Shown here: positions 51,943 through 62,388 of the stretch, piece by piece
How the letters are laid out: every line of letters begins with the position of its first letter
Numbering within the stretch: position 1 is the stretch's first letter
NCBI RefSeq assembly: GCF_038024875.1
Contig: NZ_CP136136.1
Location: 3,782,001 to 3,846,000, forward strand
Source: Gordonia rubripertincta
Lineage (GTDB): Bacteria; Actinomycetota; Actinomycetes; Mycobacteriales; Mycobacteriaceae
Direction: 5' to 3'
Length of the DNA stretch: 64,000 bases
The notes under the pieces: generated by a model
Seen by the model: the letters and a program-made list of their open reading frames with translations, nothing else
Databases searched by the model: none
Told to the model about the DNA's origin: nothing
Program-made: the position numbers and the translations under genes

Positions 51943-52974
51943 TCAGCGGATCTGGGACACGAGGTGCCCGACGTCGGCCAGGGCACGCAGTGCGTCGTTG
52001 AGGTGAGTGCAGCCGGCCACGCCCTGCAACCGTTCGAGGACTGTCGTGCGCAAGTTCGCGATCGGCGAGCCGATCAATCCATCCACCCCGAACACGGCGA
52101 GGGGACACTCGGCATACGGCAGGACGTGCGGTTCGGGAGTGACCTCCACGAGGGTCATCGACTCGGCATCGATGCGTGCGGTCAGTCCGTACTCGTGCAC
52201 CGCGATCCGACCCCCAACCGGTCGAGTCGATGAGTCCTGGAACATCGAGTCGACCCACACGTCACGGCCATCCCGCCAGACGTCGATGCGCCTCGCGCGG
52301 CGCATCGACAGCTCGGAGATCTGCTCGATGTCGTGCCAGGCAAGGGGGTCGTCGTTGGCTTCGAGAGGCTCGACCTGGCGGGTCCGATGCGTCCATCGGG
52401 AGGTGCCGTCGGGCGCGAGACCACTCGATCCCGGCATGAATCCGGTACAAATGCCGGTCATGTCGCGCTGCCGAGCGGTCCCGGCCGCCCCCGGAGCGAG
52501 CAGACTCTCGCTCGGGTACCACTGAGCAAACGCGAATCCCGAGATCAACGTGGCCCCCGGGATGTCGTCGAGCATCAGGTCGACCGGGTCGGCCCCCGTG
52601 ACTCCGCCTACCTTCGCCGATAGTGCGCGGCGGAATCCACTGCCGGCACGCTCCCCGACCAGATCGCCGATGCCCGGCCGGTCCGGCGCCGTCGCAATCG
52701 TGATCGCCTCGACTCGACGATCGGTCGCCACAGTGACACGCATCGAACTGCGGGCGATTGCGACACCGTCGCGTCCTGTGGTGACCAGGTCACGCCCACG
52801 TCCGTCGAGGGTCAGCCGACTTCCCCACCCGTCGGCCCAGCGCATATCGATCGTGGTGGTCCTTCGCACCGAACCCGGTCGGCGCGGAGGCGCCGATACG
52901 GCCGGCCCCCGCACTCTGGCGCGCGGATCTGCTGGGTCCACGGGCCCGATGCCCTCGACGTCGATCAGACTCAT
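51943..52974 (-). CDS. DUF2889-containing protein
   Basis: 343 aa. The C-terminal signature GVAGCTHLNDALRALADV is typical of DUF2889, a domain of unknown function common in actinobacterial catabolic islands. The N-terminal part contains RTTTIDMRW and beta-rich segments. No catalytic motif beyond the conserved Cys-Thr-His triplet is obvious. ATG 52974 is preferred (AGGAG ten bases upstream); a GTG at 52992 overlaps that site. It lies between the TetR and GntR regulators and converges on TetR. Confidence 0.85.
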   Translation of the reverse strand: MSLIDVEGIGPVDPADPRARVRGPAVSAPPRRPGSVRRTTTIDMRWADGWGSRLTLDGRGRDLVTTGRDGVAIARSSMRVTVATDRRVEAITIATAPDRPGIGDLVGERAGSGFRRALSAKVGGVTGADPVDLMLDDIPGATLISGFAFAQWYPSESLLAPGAAGTARQRDMTGICTGFMPGSSGLAPDGTSRWTHRTRQVEPLEANDDPLAWHDIEQISELSMRRARRIDVWRDGRDVWVDSMFQDSSTRPVGGRIAVHEYGLTARIDAESMTLVEVTPEPHVLPYAECPLAVFGVDGLIGSPIANLRTTVLERLQGVAGCTHLNDALRALADVGHLVSQIR

Positions 52975-53133
52975 CAGCTGTTCGCTCCTCACCCCTCGGT
53001 GTCGTCGGAGACGCGCATGGCGTTATTCCATTTTCAGTGCAATTATTTTACTATTATGGATGTTAGCGGCGCTGGAGTCCAGCGTCACCCTACGTGCCTC
53101 GGCATGCCGCCGCGGAAAGGCAGTTTGAGCGTT

Positions 53134-53949
53134 ATGACCACCCACTCCCGATCGAATTCCGGCGCCGCTCGCGTGGGCACGGTCATGCGCGCACCGAAGA
53201 CGGCCGAACTGATCGCCGGACACCTACGCCGCCAGATCGTGCAGGGTGAGTTGGAGCCCGGCGAGACCCTACCGCCGGAAATGACGCTGATGGATCAGTT
53301 CGGCGTGTCACGACCCACGCTCCGCGAGGCGTATCGGATTCTGGAGGCGGAGAGCCTGATCGGAGTGCGCCGTGGAGCACGCGGAGGCGCTCAGGTGCTC
53401 GAACCCGATCCGATTGTCGCAGCCCGACACGTCGGCCTGTTGCTACAGCTGCAAGGGACCACGATCCAGGACGTGTACCAGGCCCGCATGGTCAACGAGC
53501 CGGTCTGCGCACGCATGCTCGCCGCGATCCGCACCGATCAGGATCTCGACGACCTGCGCCTGGTGGTTGCCGACCTCAGCGCGCTGGTCGAGTCGGGACC
53601 CAGCGCAGCGCCCGACATGTCCCAATGGAGCCACAACACCTACCGTTTTCACGAGTTGATCCTGCAGCGATGCGGCAACACGACGCTGGCCATCCAGGGC
53701 GCGGTGTTGGCAGATATCGTGGAGACCCATTTGGTGCAGGCGATCTCCCAAGGCATGCTGGAAGAGGAGAATCTACAGCCTGCCCGCTTCGAGAAGACGC
53801 TCCGTTCGTACCGAAAGATGATCCGGTTACTCGAAACGCACGACGGTGCAGGCGCCGAGCTGCACTGGCGGTCGCATATGGAGATCGCCGCCGGTTACAT
53901 ATTTCGGTTCGACCCCAGCAATCTCCCATTGGTCGACATCGTCAAGTGA
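53134..53949 (+). CDS. GntR-family (FadR subfamily) regulator
   Basis: 271 aa. The winged helix-turn-helix includes GETLPPEMTLMDQFGVSRPT and LREAYRILEAESLIGV; the C-terminal all-helical FCD domain (about 100-265) has His and Glu candidates for a metal or acyl ligand (FHELILQRCGN). The ATG at 53134 (MTTHSRS) is used; the frame is open to 52999. The ribosome-binding site is weak. A strong hairpin follows. It may regulate the thiolase at 54020 or the DUF2889 gene, but no operator is recognisable. Confidence 0.92.
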   Translation: MTTHSRSNSGAARVGTVMRAPKTAELIAGHLRRQIVQGELEPGETLPPEMTLMDQFGVSRPTLREAYRILEAESLIGVRRGARGGAQVLEPDPIVAARHVGLLLQLQGTTIQDVYQARMVNEPVCARMLAAIRTDQDLDDLRLVVADLSALVESGPSAAPDMSQWSHNTYRFHELILQRCGNTTLAIQGAVLADIVETHLVQAISQGMLEEENLQPARFEKTLRSYRKMIRLLETHDGAGAELHWRSHMEIAAGYIFRFDPSNLPLVDIVK

Positions 53950-53955
53950 TGAGCT

Positions 53956-53995
53956 GCGCAGGGCCCGCGATCGACGTTGATCGCGGGCCCTGCGC
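53956..53995. terminator. 17-bp perfect hairpin between convergent genes
   Basis: Arms 53956-53972 and 53979-53995 pair exactly around loop GACGTT. It lies 7 bp after the GntR stop and 25 bp from the stop of the converging thiolase, so a bidirectional terminator is very likely. Confidence 0.85.
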
Positions 53996-54019
53996 GTGTT
54001 CAGAGTGATTGCCGCAGAA

Positions 54020-55201
<1,182 letters not shown>

Positions 55202-55335
55202 GATTGTTCCTCACGCTTGCATTACAGTTTATTTATTTAACCATTAGTGCCATGTTTGGGGCAACGTGCGAGCCGAACACGGCACCGGCGATGCGGGGGC
55301 CCACGTCTGCGGAAACAACCGGTTTCGCCGTCAGC

Positions 55336-56175
55336 TCACGAGCCTGCCCGTTCCATCCAGAAGTCGAGTTCGAGTTCTTCCTCTCTGGCGCATGACCGGT
55401 AGACCGACATATCAGTGACACCGGCTTCGGCAAGGACCTCGTCGTCGATGAGACATTGCCCGGTTCTCTCACCACTCGGCGTGGTGAGAATGACGTAAGC
55501 GGCATCGCGCACGATGTCGGTGGTGCGGCTGCGCGAGACGAGTTCCGCGCCAAGGACATTGCGAACGGCTGCCGTGTCGATCGTCGTACGCGGCCAGAGA
55601 GAGTTGGCCGCGATCCCGTAGTCCGCCAACTCGCGGGCCAACCCGATGGTGACCAGTGACATCGAGAACTTCGAGATCGTATAGGCGAGATGAACCTGGT
55701 CGATCCATTTGGGGTCCAGAGAGATCGGCGGCGACAAGGTCAGGATGTGTGCATTGTCCGACTTCTTCAGATACGGGATCGCGCTTCGCGACAACGAGAA
55801 GGCACCACGGGCATTGATGTCCTGCATGAGGTCGTAAGCCTTCATGCTCATCTGCTCGGTGGGAGCCAGATTCAGCGCACTGGCGTTGTTCACGACGATG
55901 TCGATGCCCCCGAACTGTTCGGCGGCGGCCGCCACGGCGGCGTCGACGTTGTCGTCGTCACGTACGTCACCGACGATGGGCAGCGCGTGCCCACCGGCCT
56001 CCTCGATGGCCTTGGCGGCCGTATAGATGGTGCCGGGTAGCTTCGGGTGGGGTTCGGCGGTCTTGGCGAGCAGTGCGATGTTGGCGCCGTCTCGCGCTGC
56101 GCGAACGGCGATGGCTTCACCGATCCCACGGCTACCGCCCGACATGATGATGGTTTTTCCGGCCAGTGACGGCAC
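55336..56175 (-). CDS. SDR, HSDL2-like
   Basis: 279 aa. MSGGSRGIGEA near the N-terminus, NNASALNLAPTE, and HLAYTISKFSMS carrying YxxxK. The sequence is close in style to the SDR domain of hydroxysteroid dehydrogenase-like protein 2. The GTG at 56175 has AAGGAG seven bases upstream; the longer frame from 56247 overlaps the AKR stop and has no binding site. It follows the AKR gene in the same direction, so the two may be cotranscribed. Confidence 0.88.
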   Translation of the reverse strand: MPSLAGKTIIMSGGSRGIGEAIAVRAARDGANIALLAKTAEPHPKLPGTIYTAAKAIEEAGGHALPIVGDVRDDDNVDAAVAAAAEQFGGIDIVVNNASALNLAPTEQMSMKAYDLMQDINARGAFSLSRSAIPYLKKSDNAHILTLSPPISLDPKWIDQVHLAYTISKFSMSLVTIGLARELADYGIAANSLWPRTTIDTAAVRNVLGAELVSRSRTTDIVRDAAYVILTTPSGERTGQCLIDDEVLAEAGVTDMSVYRSCAREEELELDFWMERAGS

Positions 56176-56243
56176 TATGTACTCCTTCGTTGTGAAAATG
56201 TCCCGGCGGTCCTCGACCGCGACGGTGGGATCCGAGGCCGCTG

Positions 56244-57286
56244 TCACCGCGCGCCGATGGGAAGGCGGCGCAGGTCTTTTCGTCGGATGGCCTGGGGCTC
56301 GAACGCCACATCCGCGCGACTGATCGTCTCGCCCGGAGCCACGATCTCGTCGATCCGGTCCAGGATATCGTCGTCGAGGTGGACCTGTGCCGACGGCAGT
56401 TGGCTCTCGAGTTGTGCCAACGTGCGTGGACCGATGATCGTCGATGTCACGGCGGGATGAGCGAGAGTGAATGCGAGCGACAGCGTGATCAGGTCCAGTC
56501 CCGCATCTGCGGCGACTGAGTCGAGGCGGGTGAGCAGTTCATGCTTCGTGTCGGCACCCGGACCGTCGGCAGTCCACGTGCCGCGTCCCACGCGTGCGAA
56601 CCGTGAATCCGATGCCATCGCGGTGTCGGCGCGGTATTTGCCGGTCAGCCATCCACCGTTGAGCGGACTCCAGACGATCGCACCCATGCCGTAGCGCAGG
56701 CAGGTGGGAAAGACGTCGCGCTCGGCACCGCGTACGAAGATCGAGTACGGCGGCTGCTCGCACCGAAACCGGACGTGACCGCGACGCTCGGCCGTCCACT
56801 GCGCCTCGACGATCGCCTCCGCGGCGAAGGTAGAGGTGCCGACCATCCGCACTTTGCCGTCCCGAACGAGGTCGGACAGGGCGCCCAGCGTTTCGTCGAG
56901 ATCGGTGTACTCATCCTGACGATGGACCTGATACAGGTCGATGTAATCCGTCTTGAGCCGACGGAGGCTGTCCTCGCAGGCTTGGACTATCCACCGCCGC
57001 GACGCGCCACGATGATTGCGATCGCGGCTCATCGGGTTGAAGAACTTGGTCGCGAGGATGATCTTGTCGCGCCGCCCCTGCAGCGCCGTACCGACGATCT
57101 CCTCGGACTGCCCCGCCGAATACACGTCGGCCGTGTCCACGAAATTGATGCCGCCGTCCAACGCGGCATCGATGATCGTCCGGCATTGCTCGGCGTCTGT
57201 GTCACCGACTGCACCGAACGACATCGCACCCAAACACAGTTTGGATACCTGGATACCAGGTCTGACCCAGGTGGCGCATCTGCATG
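56244..57286 (-). pseudogene. Aldo/keto reductase gene with a single-base frameshift near its start
   Basis: The start MQMRHLGQT (ATG 57286, AAGGA upstream) is in one frame; the rest, from GIQVSKLCLGAMSFG to the stop, is in another. An extra base at about plus 57259 separates them, and without it a roughly 346-aa AKR of normal length results. AKR residues are present: Asp and Tyr in DTADVYSAG, Lys in LATKFF, His in YQVHRQD. It would reduce aldehydes or ketones with NADPH. Whether the shift is real or a sequence error is undecided. Confidence 0.85.
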
Positions 57287-57459
57287 ATTTCGATTCCTTC
57301 GTGCCCCGCTGCCGCGGCGCCCATGGTGGCGGTCGTCGCCCGCTGAGGCGACCGATATGGCGCAAAAACAGTGCATTTAGTTGTACAATAGTCGATGGTG
57401 GCCGACAATCAAGGCCAACCCGACCGGTGGCCCACCCACCACGACGAAGAGCCGAGACG

Positions 57460-58210
57460 ATGAGCGTCTACGAATCCGTCCATGCCCGAACCCTGGTCGT
57501 GCACATGGACCGCCCAGCCAAACGCAACGCGATCGACCGCCAGATGGCGCAGAGCATCAGGTGCCGCCCTCGACCGACTCGACGACGACGACCAGCTGTG
57601 GGTCGGCGTCATCACCGGCACCGACACCGTGTTCTCGGCAGGCACCGACCTGGCCGCCGGCCGGGATGCGAAAACCGATCGTGGTGGCGAGTACGGTCTG
57701 ATCCGACGTCGACGCACAAAACCGCTGATCGCGGCCGTCGAGGGGCCGGCTTTGGGCGGAGGATTCGAGATCACGCTCGCGTGCGATCTCATCGTCGCAT
57801 CCACCTCTGCACGGTTCGCGCTGCCCGAGACGCGCCGTGGCGTCATCGCGAGCTCCGGCGCCCTGTTCCGGGCGACCCGTGCCCTGCCGCCGGCGATCGC
57901 CAAGCAACTCCTCATCACCGGCGCCGGCCTGTCCGCTGAGCGGGCCCACCACTTCGGTGTGATCAATACCCTCGCCGCGCCCGGCAAGGCCCTCACCGAA
58001 GCACGCGCGCTCGCGGAGGACATCTGCCAGTCCTCTCCGATCGCGGTACGCCAAACCCTGGCCGCGATGGCCGAGCAGGACGAGGACGCCGACAAGATAG
58101 GTTGGGCCGCCACCGGTCGGGCGATCGACGTGGTCACGGCATCAGAGGACATGCAGGAGGGGGTTCGCGCCTTCTTCGAACGCCGGGCACCGGAATGGAC
58201 TGGAAAGTGA
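57460..58210 (+). pseudogene. Enoyl-CoA hydratase gene with a single-base frameshift
   Basis: MSVYESVHARTLVVHMDRP starts in frame 1 at ATG 57460. After QMAQSI the frame shifts by one extra base (57559), and the remaining 217 residues continue in frame 2: VFSAGTDLA (oxyanion), EGPALGGGFEITLACD and a Glu in FALPETRRGV. Removing the base restores an approximately 249-aa crotonase. It lies only about 300 bp from the frameshift in the divergent AKR gene. Real damage or sequence error. Confidence 0.85.
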
Positions 58211-58382
58211 CGTCCTGCTGAGCGCTCGACCGTCGGGTCGAGGTCGCGATCGTGAGGAGAGGGGTGTCGCGATCATTCCGGTGCAAGGCCACCGTTCCCA
58301 CCACTGCGCACTGCGGTACATTCACCCCAAGAACCGTCAGCCGGTTGACGATTCACGTCGACCGAACTCCGGGAGGATCATC

Positions 58383-59186
58383 GTGAGGGTTGAACCTGGC
58401 CAGGTTGCTGTCGTCACCGGAGGGGCCAGTGGAATCGGGTACGGACTCGCGGCCGGGCTCGGATCCCGCGGAGTCAAGATCGTGCTCGCCGACATCCGCG
58501 AACCCGGACTGGCCCAGGCGAAAACAAGCCTGACGGACCGGGGGATCGACGTCCTCGCCGTTGTGAACGATGTCAGCGATCCCGACTCGGTCCAGCAGCT
58601 CGCCGATGCCACGATCCGGCACTTCGGCCGGGTGGACATCGTCTGCAACAACGCCGGAGTCGTTGGCGCACAGGCACCGATGTGGGAGCAGCAACGTCAG
58701 ACGTGGCAGTGGCTCATCAACATCAAGCTGATGGGTGTGGTGCATGGGGTCACGACGTTCGCGCCGCTCCTACTCGAGCAGGGCACCGGCCACATCCTCA
58801 ACACGGCGTCCGCCGGCGGTTTGATGCCACTGCCCACGATGACACCCTATAACGCGACGATGCACGCCGTGGTCGGTCTCACCGAAACCTTGAACATCGA
58901 ATTACGCGGGGCTGCAGCTGGTGTCGGTGCTTCGGTGTTGTGCCCGGGCCGCGTCGCGACCGGGCTCGGCACCAACTCAGAAGCTCTCCAACCGGCGGCG
59001 GGTGTCGCGGCAATCGGCAATCCGCAGGATTCCGCAGAATCAGTCCTCGATCCGGCCGAGCTTGCGGAGCTGACCATCGCCGCTATCGAGGCGGGCACGG
59101 TGCACATCGTCGCCGGCGCGGGTGCGGCGGTGGGTGCGCGAACACGGCTCGACTCGGTTCTTCGTGATCTGACCCAACGTCCGTGA
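58383..59186 (+). CDS. SDR with altered catalytic Lys
   Basis: 267 aa. TGGASGIGYGLA and NNAGVVGAQAP are normal, but the catalytic motif reads PYNATMHAVVGL, so the Lys of YxxxK is Met. GGGAGGA precedes GTG 58383; the frame open to 58281 is rejected. It lies 172 bp after the damaged ECH on the same strand. It could be inactive or use another proton relay. Confidence 0.85.
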   Translation: MRVEPGQVAVVTGGASGIGYGLAAGLGSRGVKIVLADIREPGLAQAKTSLTDRGIDVLAVVNDVSDPDSVQQLADATIRHFGRVDIVCNNAGVVGAQAPMWEQQRQTWQWLINIKLMGVVHGVTTFAPLLLEQGTGHILNTASAGGLMPLPTMTPYNATMHAVVGLTETLNIELRGAAAGVGASVLCPGRVATGLGTNSEALQPAAGVAAIGNPQDSAESVLDPAELAELTIAAIEAGTVHIVAGAGAAVGARTRLDSVLRDLTQRP

Positions 59187-59207
59187 CCTGAGGTCGTGCG
59201 TCGGCTG

Positions 59208-60116
59208 TCATTCGCGCAGGGCAGAGATGACATCCCGCCCGAACAGGTCGATCGTATCGGGATCGGCGCGGTCATGGAATCGGACGATCGCGAGCTCCAC
59301 ACCTCGATCCGCCTCGGACGCGAACCGTGCCGTCAGCTCGTCAGTCGTGCCGATCAGCGCAGGACCCCAACCTGATTCAGGCATTCTGCGAGCCGATCGT
59401 TCCGCGACCTTCGCCCGAGTCGCTTCGTCGGTCACAACGCCGACGGGATACTGCACCGAGATCTTCGCAGCTCCGCTCAGCGGTGCGAGTTCGTTGAATC
59501 TCGGCCGCGCGGATGCGACACAATTCCACCAGTCCGCATGCTTGGCGACCAGTGGCATCGTCAGTCGTTTTCCACCTCCACCGATATGGATGGGAATCGT
59601 CTCCTGTAGCGGAGTCGGCCGGCCGTAGGCGCCAGACAGCTGGAAGTGCTTCCCGGGGTAGTCGAACGGTTCACCGGAGAACATCAGCCGAAGTATGTCG
59701 ATCGTCTCACCGAGTTGCTCGGCCCGTTCCTGCCGGGTGCCGACGTCGAAGCCGAACATCGCGAACTCGTCATCCACCGAACCCCACCCGAGGCCCAATT
59801 CGAGTCGGCCGCCGGAGATCTGATCCAGCGTGGCTGCCATCTTGGCAATCAGTGACGGGTGGCGAAAGGGATTGCATCCCACCAGGTGCCCCAAGCGGAT
59901 CGTCGTTGTCGACGAGGCGATCGCAGACAACAGCGTCCAGCTCTCCAGGGCATCGAACTGCGGTGCACCGGGGGCATAGAGGTGGTCCATGACCCAGAAG
60001 GAGTCGAATCCGGCAGCTTCCGCACTGCGCGCAGCGGCGATCATTGCTGCAGCGTCGATTCCCAGTTGCGGTAGGAACAGACCGAACCGGAGCCCAGGGC
60101 GACGATGTTCAGTCAT
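59208..60116 (-). CDS. LLM-class F420-dependent oxidoreductase
   Basis: 302 aa of the luciferase-like monooxygenase fold: GLFLPQLG at the N-terminus, SFWVMDHLY, GRLELGLGWG and PIHIGGGGKRLT. The subfamily in actinobacteria usually uses F420 (family knowledge). It could reduce or oxidise a hydroxylated intermediate. It overlaps the TesB gene stop by eight bases. It is last in the operon 62290-59208. Confidence 0.9.
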   Translation of the reverse strand: MTEHRRPGLRFGLFLPQLGIDAAAMIAAARSAEAAGFDSFWVMDHLYAPGAPQFDALESWTLLSAIASSTTTIRLGHLVGCNPFRHPSLIAKMAATLDQISGGRLELGLGWGSVDDEFAMFGFDVGTRQERAEQLGETIDILRLMFSGEPFDYPGKHFQLSGAYGRPTPLQETIPIHIGGGGKRLTMPLVAKHADWWNCVASARPRFNELAPLSGAAKISVQYPVGVVTDEATRAKVAERSARRMPESGWGPALIGTTDELTARFASEADRGVELAIVRFHDRADPDTIDLFGRDVISALRE

Positions 60117-60969
60117 GTGTCAGTCGAACCAACCCTTCTTGAGTCGAATCGGCGACGGCTCTCCCGGCCAGATCGTAGATCTGGCCCCGGCACAGTGCGC
60201 GGTCTGTCCACGATCGGACCGTGGTCGTCTCGTGCAGCAGCCACGTCTGCGCATCGGGTCGGGGCGAAAACCACAGGGAATGGTCGAGACTGACTGCACG
60301 CAGGCGTCGATCACCCATGACCACACCCAGTGGCCCAAGTGACGCGCTGAGCAAGAACATGTCGGAGAGGTAGGCAACCGCCGCCGCGTGCAGCAACGGC
60401 TCCTTCGGCAGTGGGTCAGCCGGCCGCACCAGAAACCGCTGCCGCGGCGGCGCCGAGCCGGTCCGCAGCACACGCGAGCGCGCCGGCTCTTCGAAGAATC
60501 GGACGTCGAGTCGAAGCATGCTCGTCAACGCCGCCAGCCACGACCGCAACTGGCGAGCGTGGTCGTCATCGGCGGGCTCAGGTGTCCATGACGCCTGACC
60601 CGCATCGACGGCCGGATGGTCGGCTTCGGGATGCGCGTCACTGACGGGACGTAGCGAGAGTTCCACGGTTGCCAGCAGATCGGCCCCCTGGACAGCCACA
60701 ACGCGTCGCCTAGCACTGGACCGCCCATCACGCGTGGCGTCTACTCGGTAGTCGATCGGACGCGCCCAGTCACCTGGGCGCTCAAAATACGCGTGTAGTG
60801 AATGCGGGAGATACCCCGGGGGGACCGTGCGGCCGGCGGCCGTCACCGATTGACCGAGAAGCTGACCGCCGAAGACATTCCCAGGGAGCCCGAGACGTGG
60901 CGCGCCCCGAAAAACCATGTCACCCAGCTGTGCCGGGTTCAAGATGTCAGCCAGATTGTCTGTCGTCAT
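60109..60969 (-). CDS. Acyl-CoA thioesterase II (TesB-like)
   Basis: 286 aa with two hotdog halves. GNVFGGQLLGQS in the first and SLDHSLWFS plus GRAVADSTQEGLVR in the second carry the Asp, Thr/Ser and Gln region expected of TesB. It hydrolyses medium- or long-chain acyl-CoA. Its start overlaps the TetR stop (ATGA), and it overlaps the LLM gene by eight bases. Confidence 0.93.
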   Translation of the reverse strand: MTTDNLADILNPAQLGDMVFRGAPRLGLPGNVFGGQLLGQSVTAAGRTVPPGYLPHSLHAYFERPGDWARPIDYRVDATRDGRSSARRRVVAVQGADLLATVELSLRPVSDAHPEADHPAVDAGQASWTPEPADDDHARQLRSWLAALTSMLRLDVRFFEEPARSRVLRTGSAPPRQRFLVRPADPLPKEPLLHAAAVAYLSDMFLLSASLGPLGVVMGDRRLRAVSLDHSLWFSPRPDAQTWLLHETTTVRSWTDRALCRGQIYDLAGRAVADSTQEGLVRLTHD

Positions 60970-61529
60970 GCGAGCCCGTTCAGGTGGTCACGCACGAATC
61001 GGTCGACCAATTCGGCGTCGACGCGATCATCGGCACACAAGTGCGCCGTAGCGCACAGGAAGACGTGCAGGTCCTCCAGTGCAAAGTCGGCAGGAAGCGA
61101 ACCCTCCTCGTGCGCCCGGTCGATGAGGCCCTGGCCACGTCGTCGAATCTCGCTACGGCGCTGCGCCAAACCTGGCGTGTCCTCCGGACTGCCCAGAACC
61201 ACATCGACCAGCCCACGACCCCCCAGTAGCGTCAATGTCGATGAGTATCGTTGGACGGCATCAAACGCAGAACTCATGGACTCGACCTCGTCCAGTTCGC
61301 TCTCGACCTCGGTCAGGAGATCTGCCAACACGGCCTCTATCAGATCGTCGCGGGTGGCAAAGTGTCGGTACAGCGTCCCGATCCCCACACCGGCAGCTGT
61401 GGCGACCGCGGCGGCGGACAAGTCGAACCCCCTGTCCCAGAGTTGCTCCCGACCGATCTCCAGCAACCTCTCGCGATTGCGAAGTCCGTCGGTGCGGGGC
61501 CGTCGCGCCGGCGCATGTGGGCGGCTCAT
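60966..61529 (-). CDS. TetR-family regulator
   Basis: 187 aa. The helix-turn-helix is LSAAAVATAAGVGIGTLYRH, then FATRDDLIEAVL, a GIGTLYRHF-type recognition helix. ATG 61529 overlaps the SDR stop (ATGA), so it is translationally coupled. The larger frame (to 61787) is antisense-like sequence within the SDR gene. It probably represses its own operon (SDR, TetR, TesB, LLM), but no operator is clear. Confidence 0.9.
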   Translation of the reverse strand: MSRPHAPARRPRTDGLRNRERLLEIGREQLWDRGFDLSAAAVATAAGVGIGTLYRHFATRDDLIEAVLADLLTEVESELDEVESMSSAFDAVQRYSSTLTLLGGRGLVDVVLGSPEDTPGLAQRRSEIRRRGQGLIDRAHEEGSLPADFALEDLHVFLCATAHLCADDRVDAELVDRFVRDHLNGLA

Positions 61530-62290
61530 CGCACCTTCAGTGTGCCGCCGTCGATCGATATCGTCTGCCCGGTGACGAATCCGGCACCTTCGGAAGCATA
61601 GAACGCCATCACGGGCACGAAGTCGTTGACGATGTCTCCTAGTCGGCCACCGATCGGGATGCGTTGAGCCATGATCGCGTCGTGCTGAGTCAATTGATCC
61701 TCGGTCATCTCCGACCGGGTCTTGTCGTACATCGGTGTCCAAATCGCCGGCGCGATCGCGTTGACCGTGATGCCGTATTGCCCCCATTCGGCGGCGACGG
61801 TGCGCGTCCAGGCGAGGACTGCGCCCTTACTCGCCGAATAGGCCGCCTTGCGCGGCAACCCGTCGAGACCTGCGGCGGAAGCAAAGTTGAGGATAGCTCC
61901 GCCGTGATCTCGCAGATGCCGGAATGCGGCTTGATTGGTCAGCATCGTGCCGGTGGCGTTGATCGCCATCACCGTGTTCCACAAGTCCAGCGGGGTCGAT
62001 TCCGACGGGGCAAAAGGCGCAATACCCGCCGCATGGATCAAGACATCCAGTCCGCCAAGGGTTTCCACTGCCGCATCGATGGCTCGATCCACCGAGGCCT
62101 GATCCGAGACATCAACCTGCTGGAACGTTGCGCCCACCTCGTCTGCGACAGTGCGTCCTACGCTCTCGACGAGGTCCAGCGACACCACCCGCGCTCCGAG
62201 TTCGGGAAACGCACGCACGAGGCCCTCCCCCATGCCGCTGGCACCACCGGTGACGATGACGCGACGGCCGTTGAGATCTTGTGCGCCCAT
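61526..62290 (-). CDS. SDR oxidoreductase
   Basis: 254 aa. TGGASGMGEGL, an HAAGIAPF motif and the catalytic YSASK are seen; the C-terminus VTGQTISIDGGTL is typical of classical SDRs. AAAGG lies eight to nine bases before ATG 62290. It is first in the operon and precedes its TetR. Substrate unknown; a hydroxyacyl-CoA or alicyclic alcohol is plausible. Confidence 0.92.
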   Translation of the reverse strand: MGAQDLNGRRVIVTGGASGMGEGLVRAFPELGARVVSLDLVESVGRTVADEVGATFQQVDVSDQASVDRAIDAAVETLGGLDVLIHAAGIAPFAPSESTPLDLWNTVMAINATGTMLTNQAAFRHLRDHGGAILNFASAAGLDGLPRKAAYSASKGAVLAWTRTVAAEWGQYGITVNAIAPAIWTPMYDKTRSEMTEDQLTQHDAIMAQRIPIGGRLGDIVNDFVPVMAFYASEGAGFVTGQTISIDGGTLKVR

Positions 62291-62388
62291 CCGGTTGCCT
62301 TTCGCGTCACTTAAACGGAGCTATTGACTCCTGTTTGATCTCTTACCATAGAGCTCAGGCACAACGCCACGCAAGGGTGCTGCCCTCT

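Noticed and set aside
60966..61787. N-terminal extension of the TetR gene to 61787
   Set aside because: The extra residues read out-of-frame sequence of the SDR gene; the ATG at 61529 with ATGA overlap is far better.
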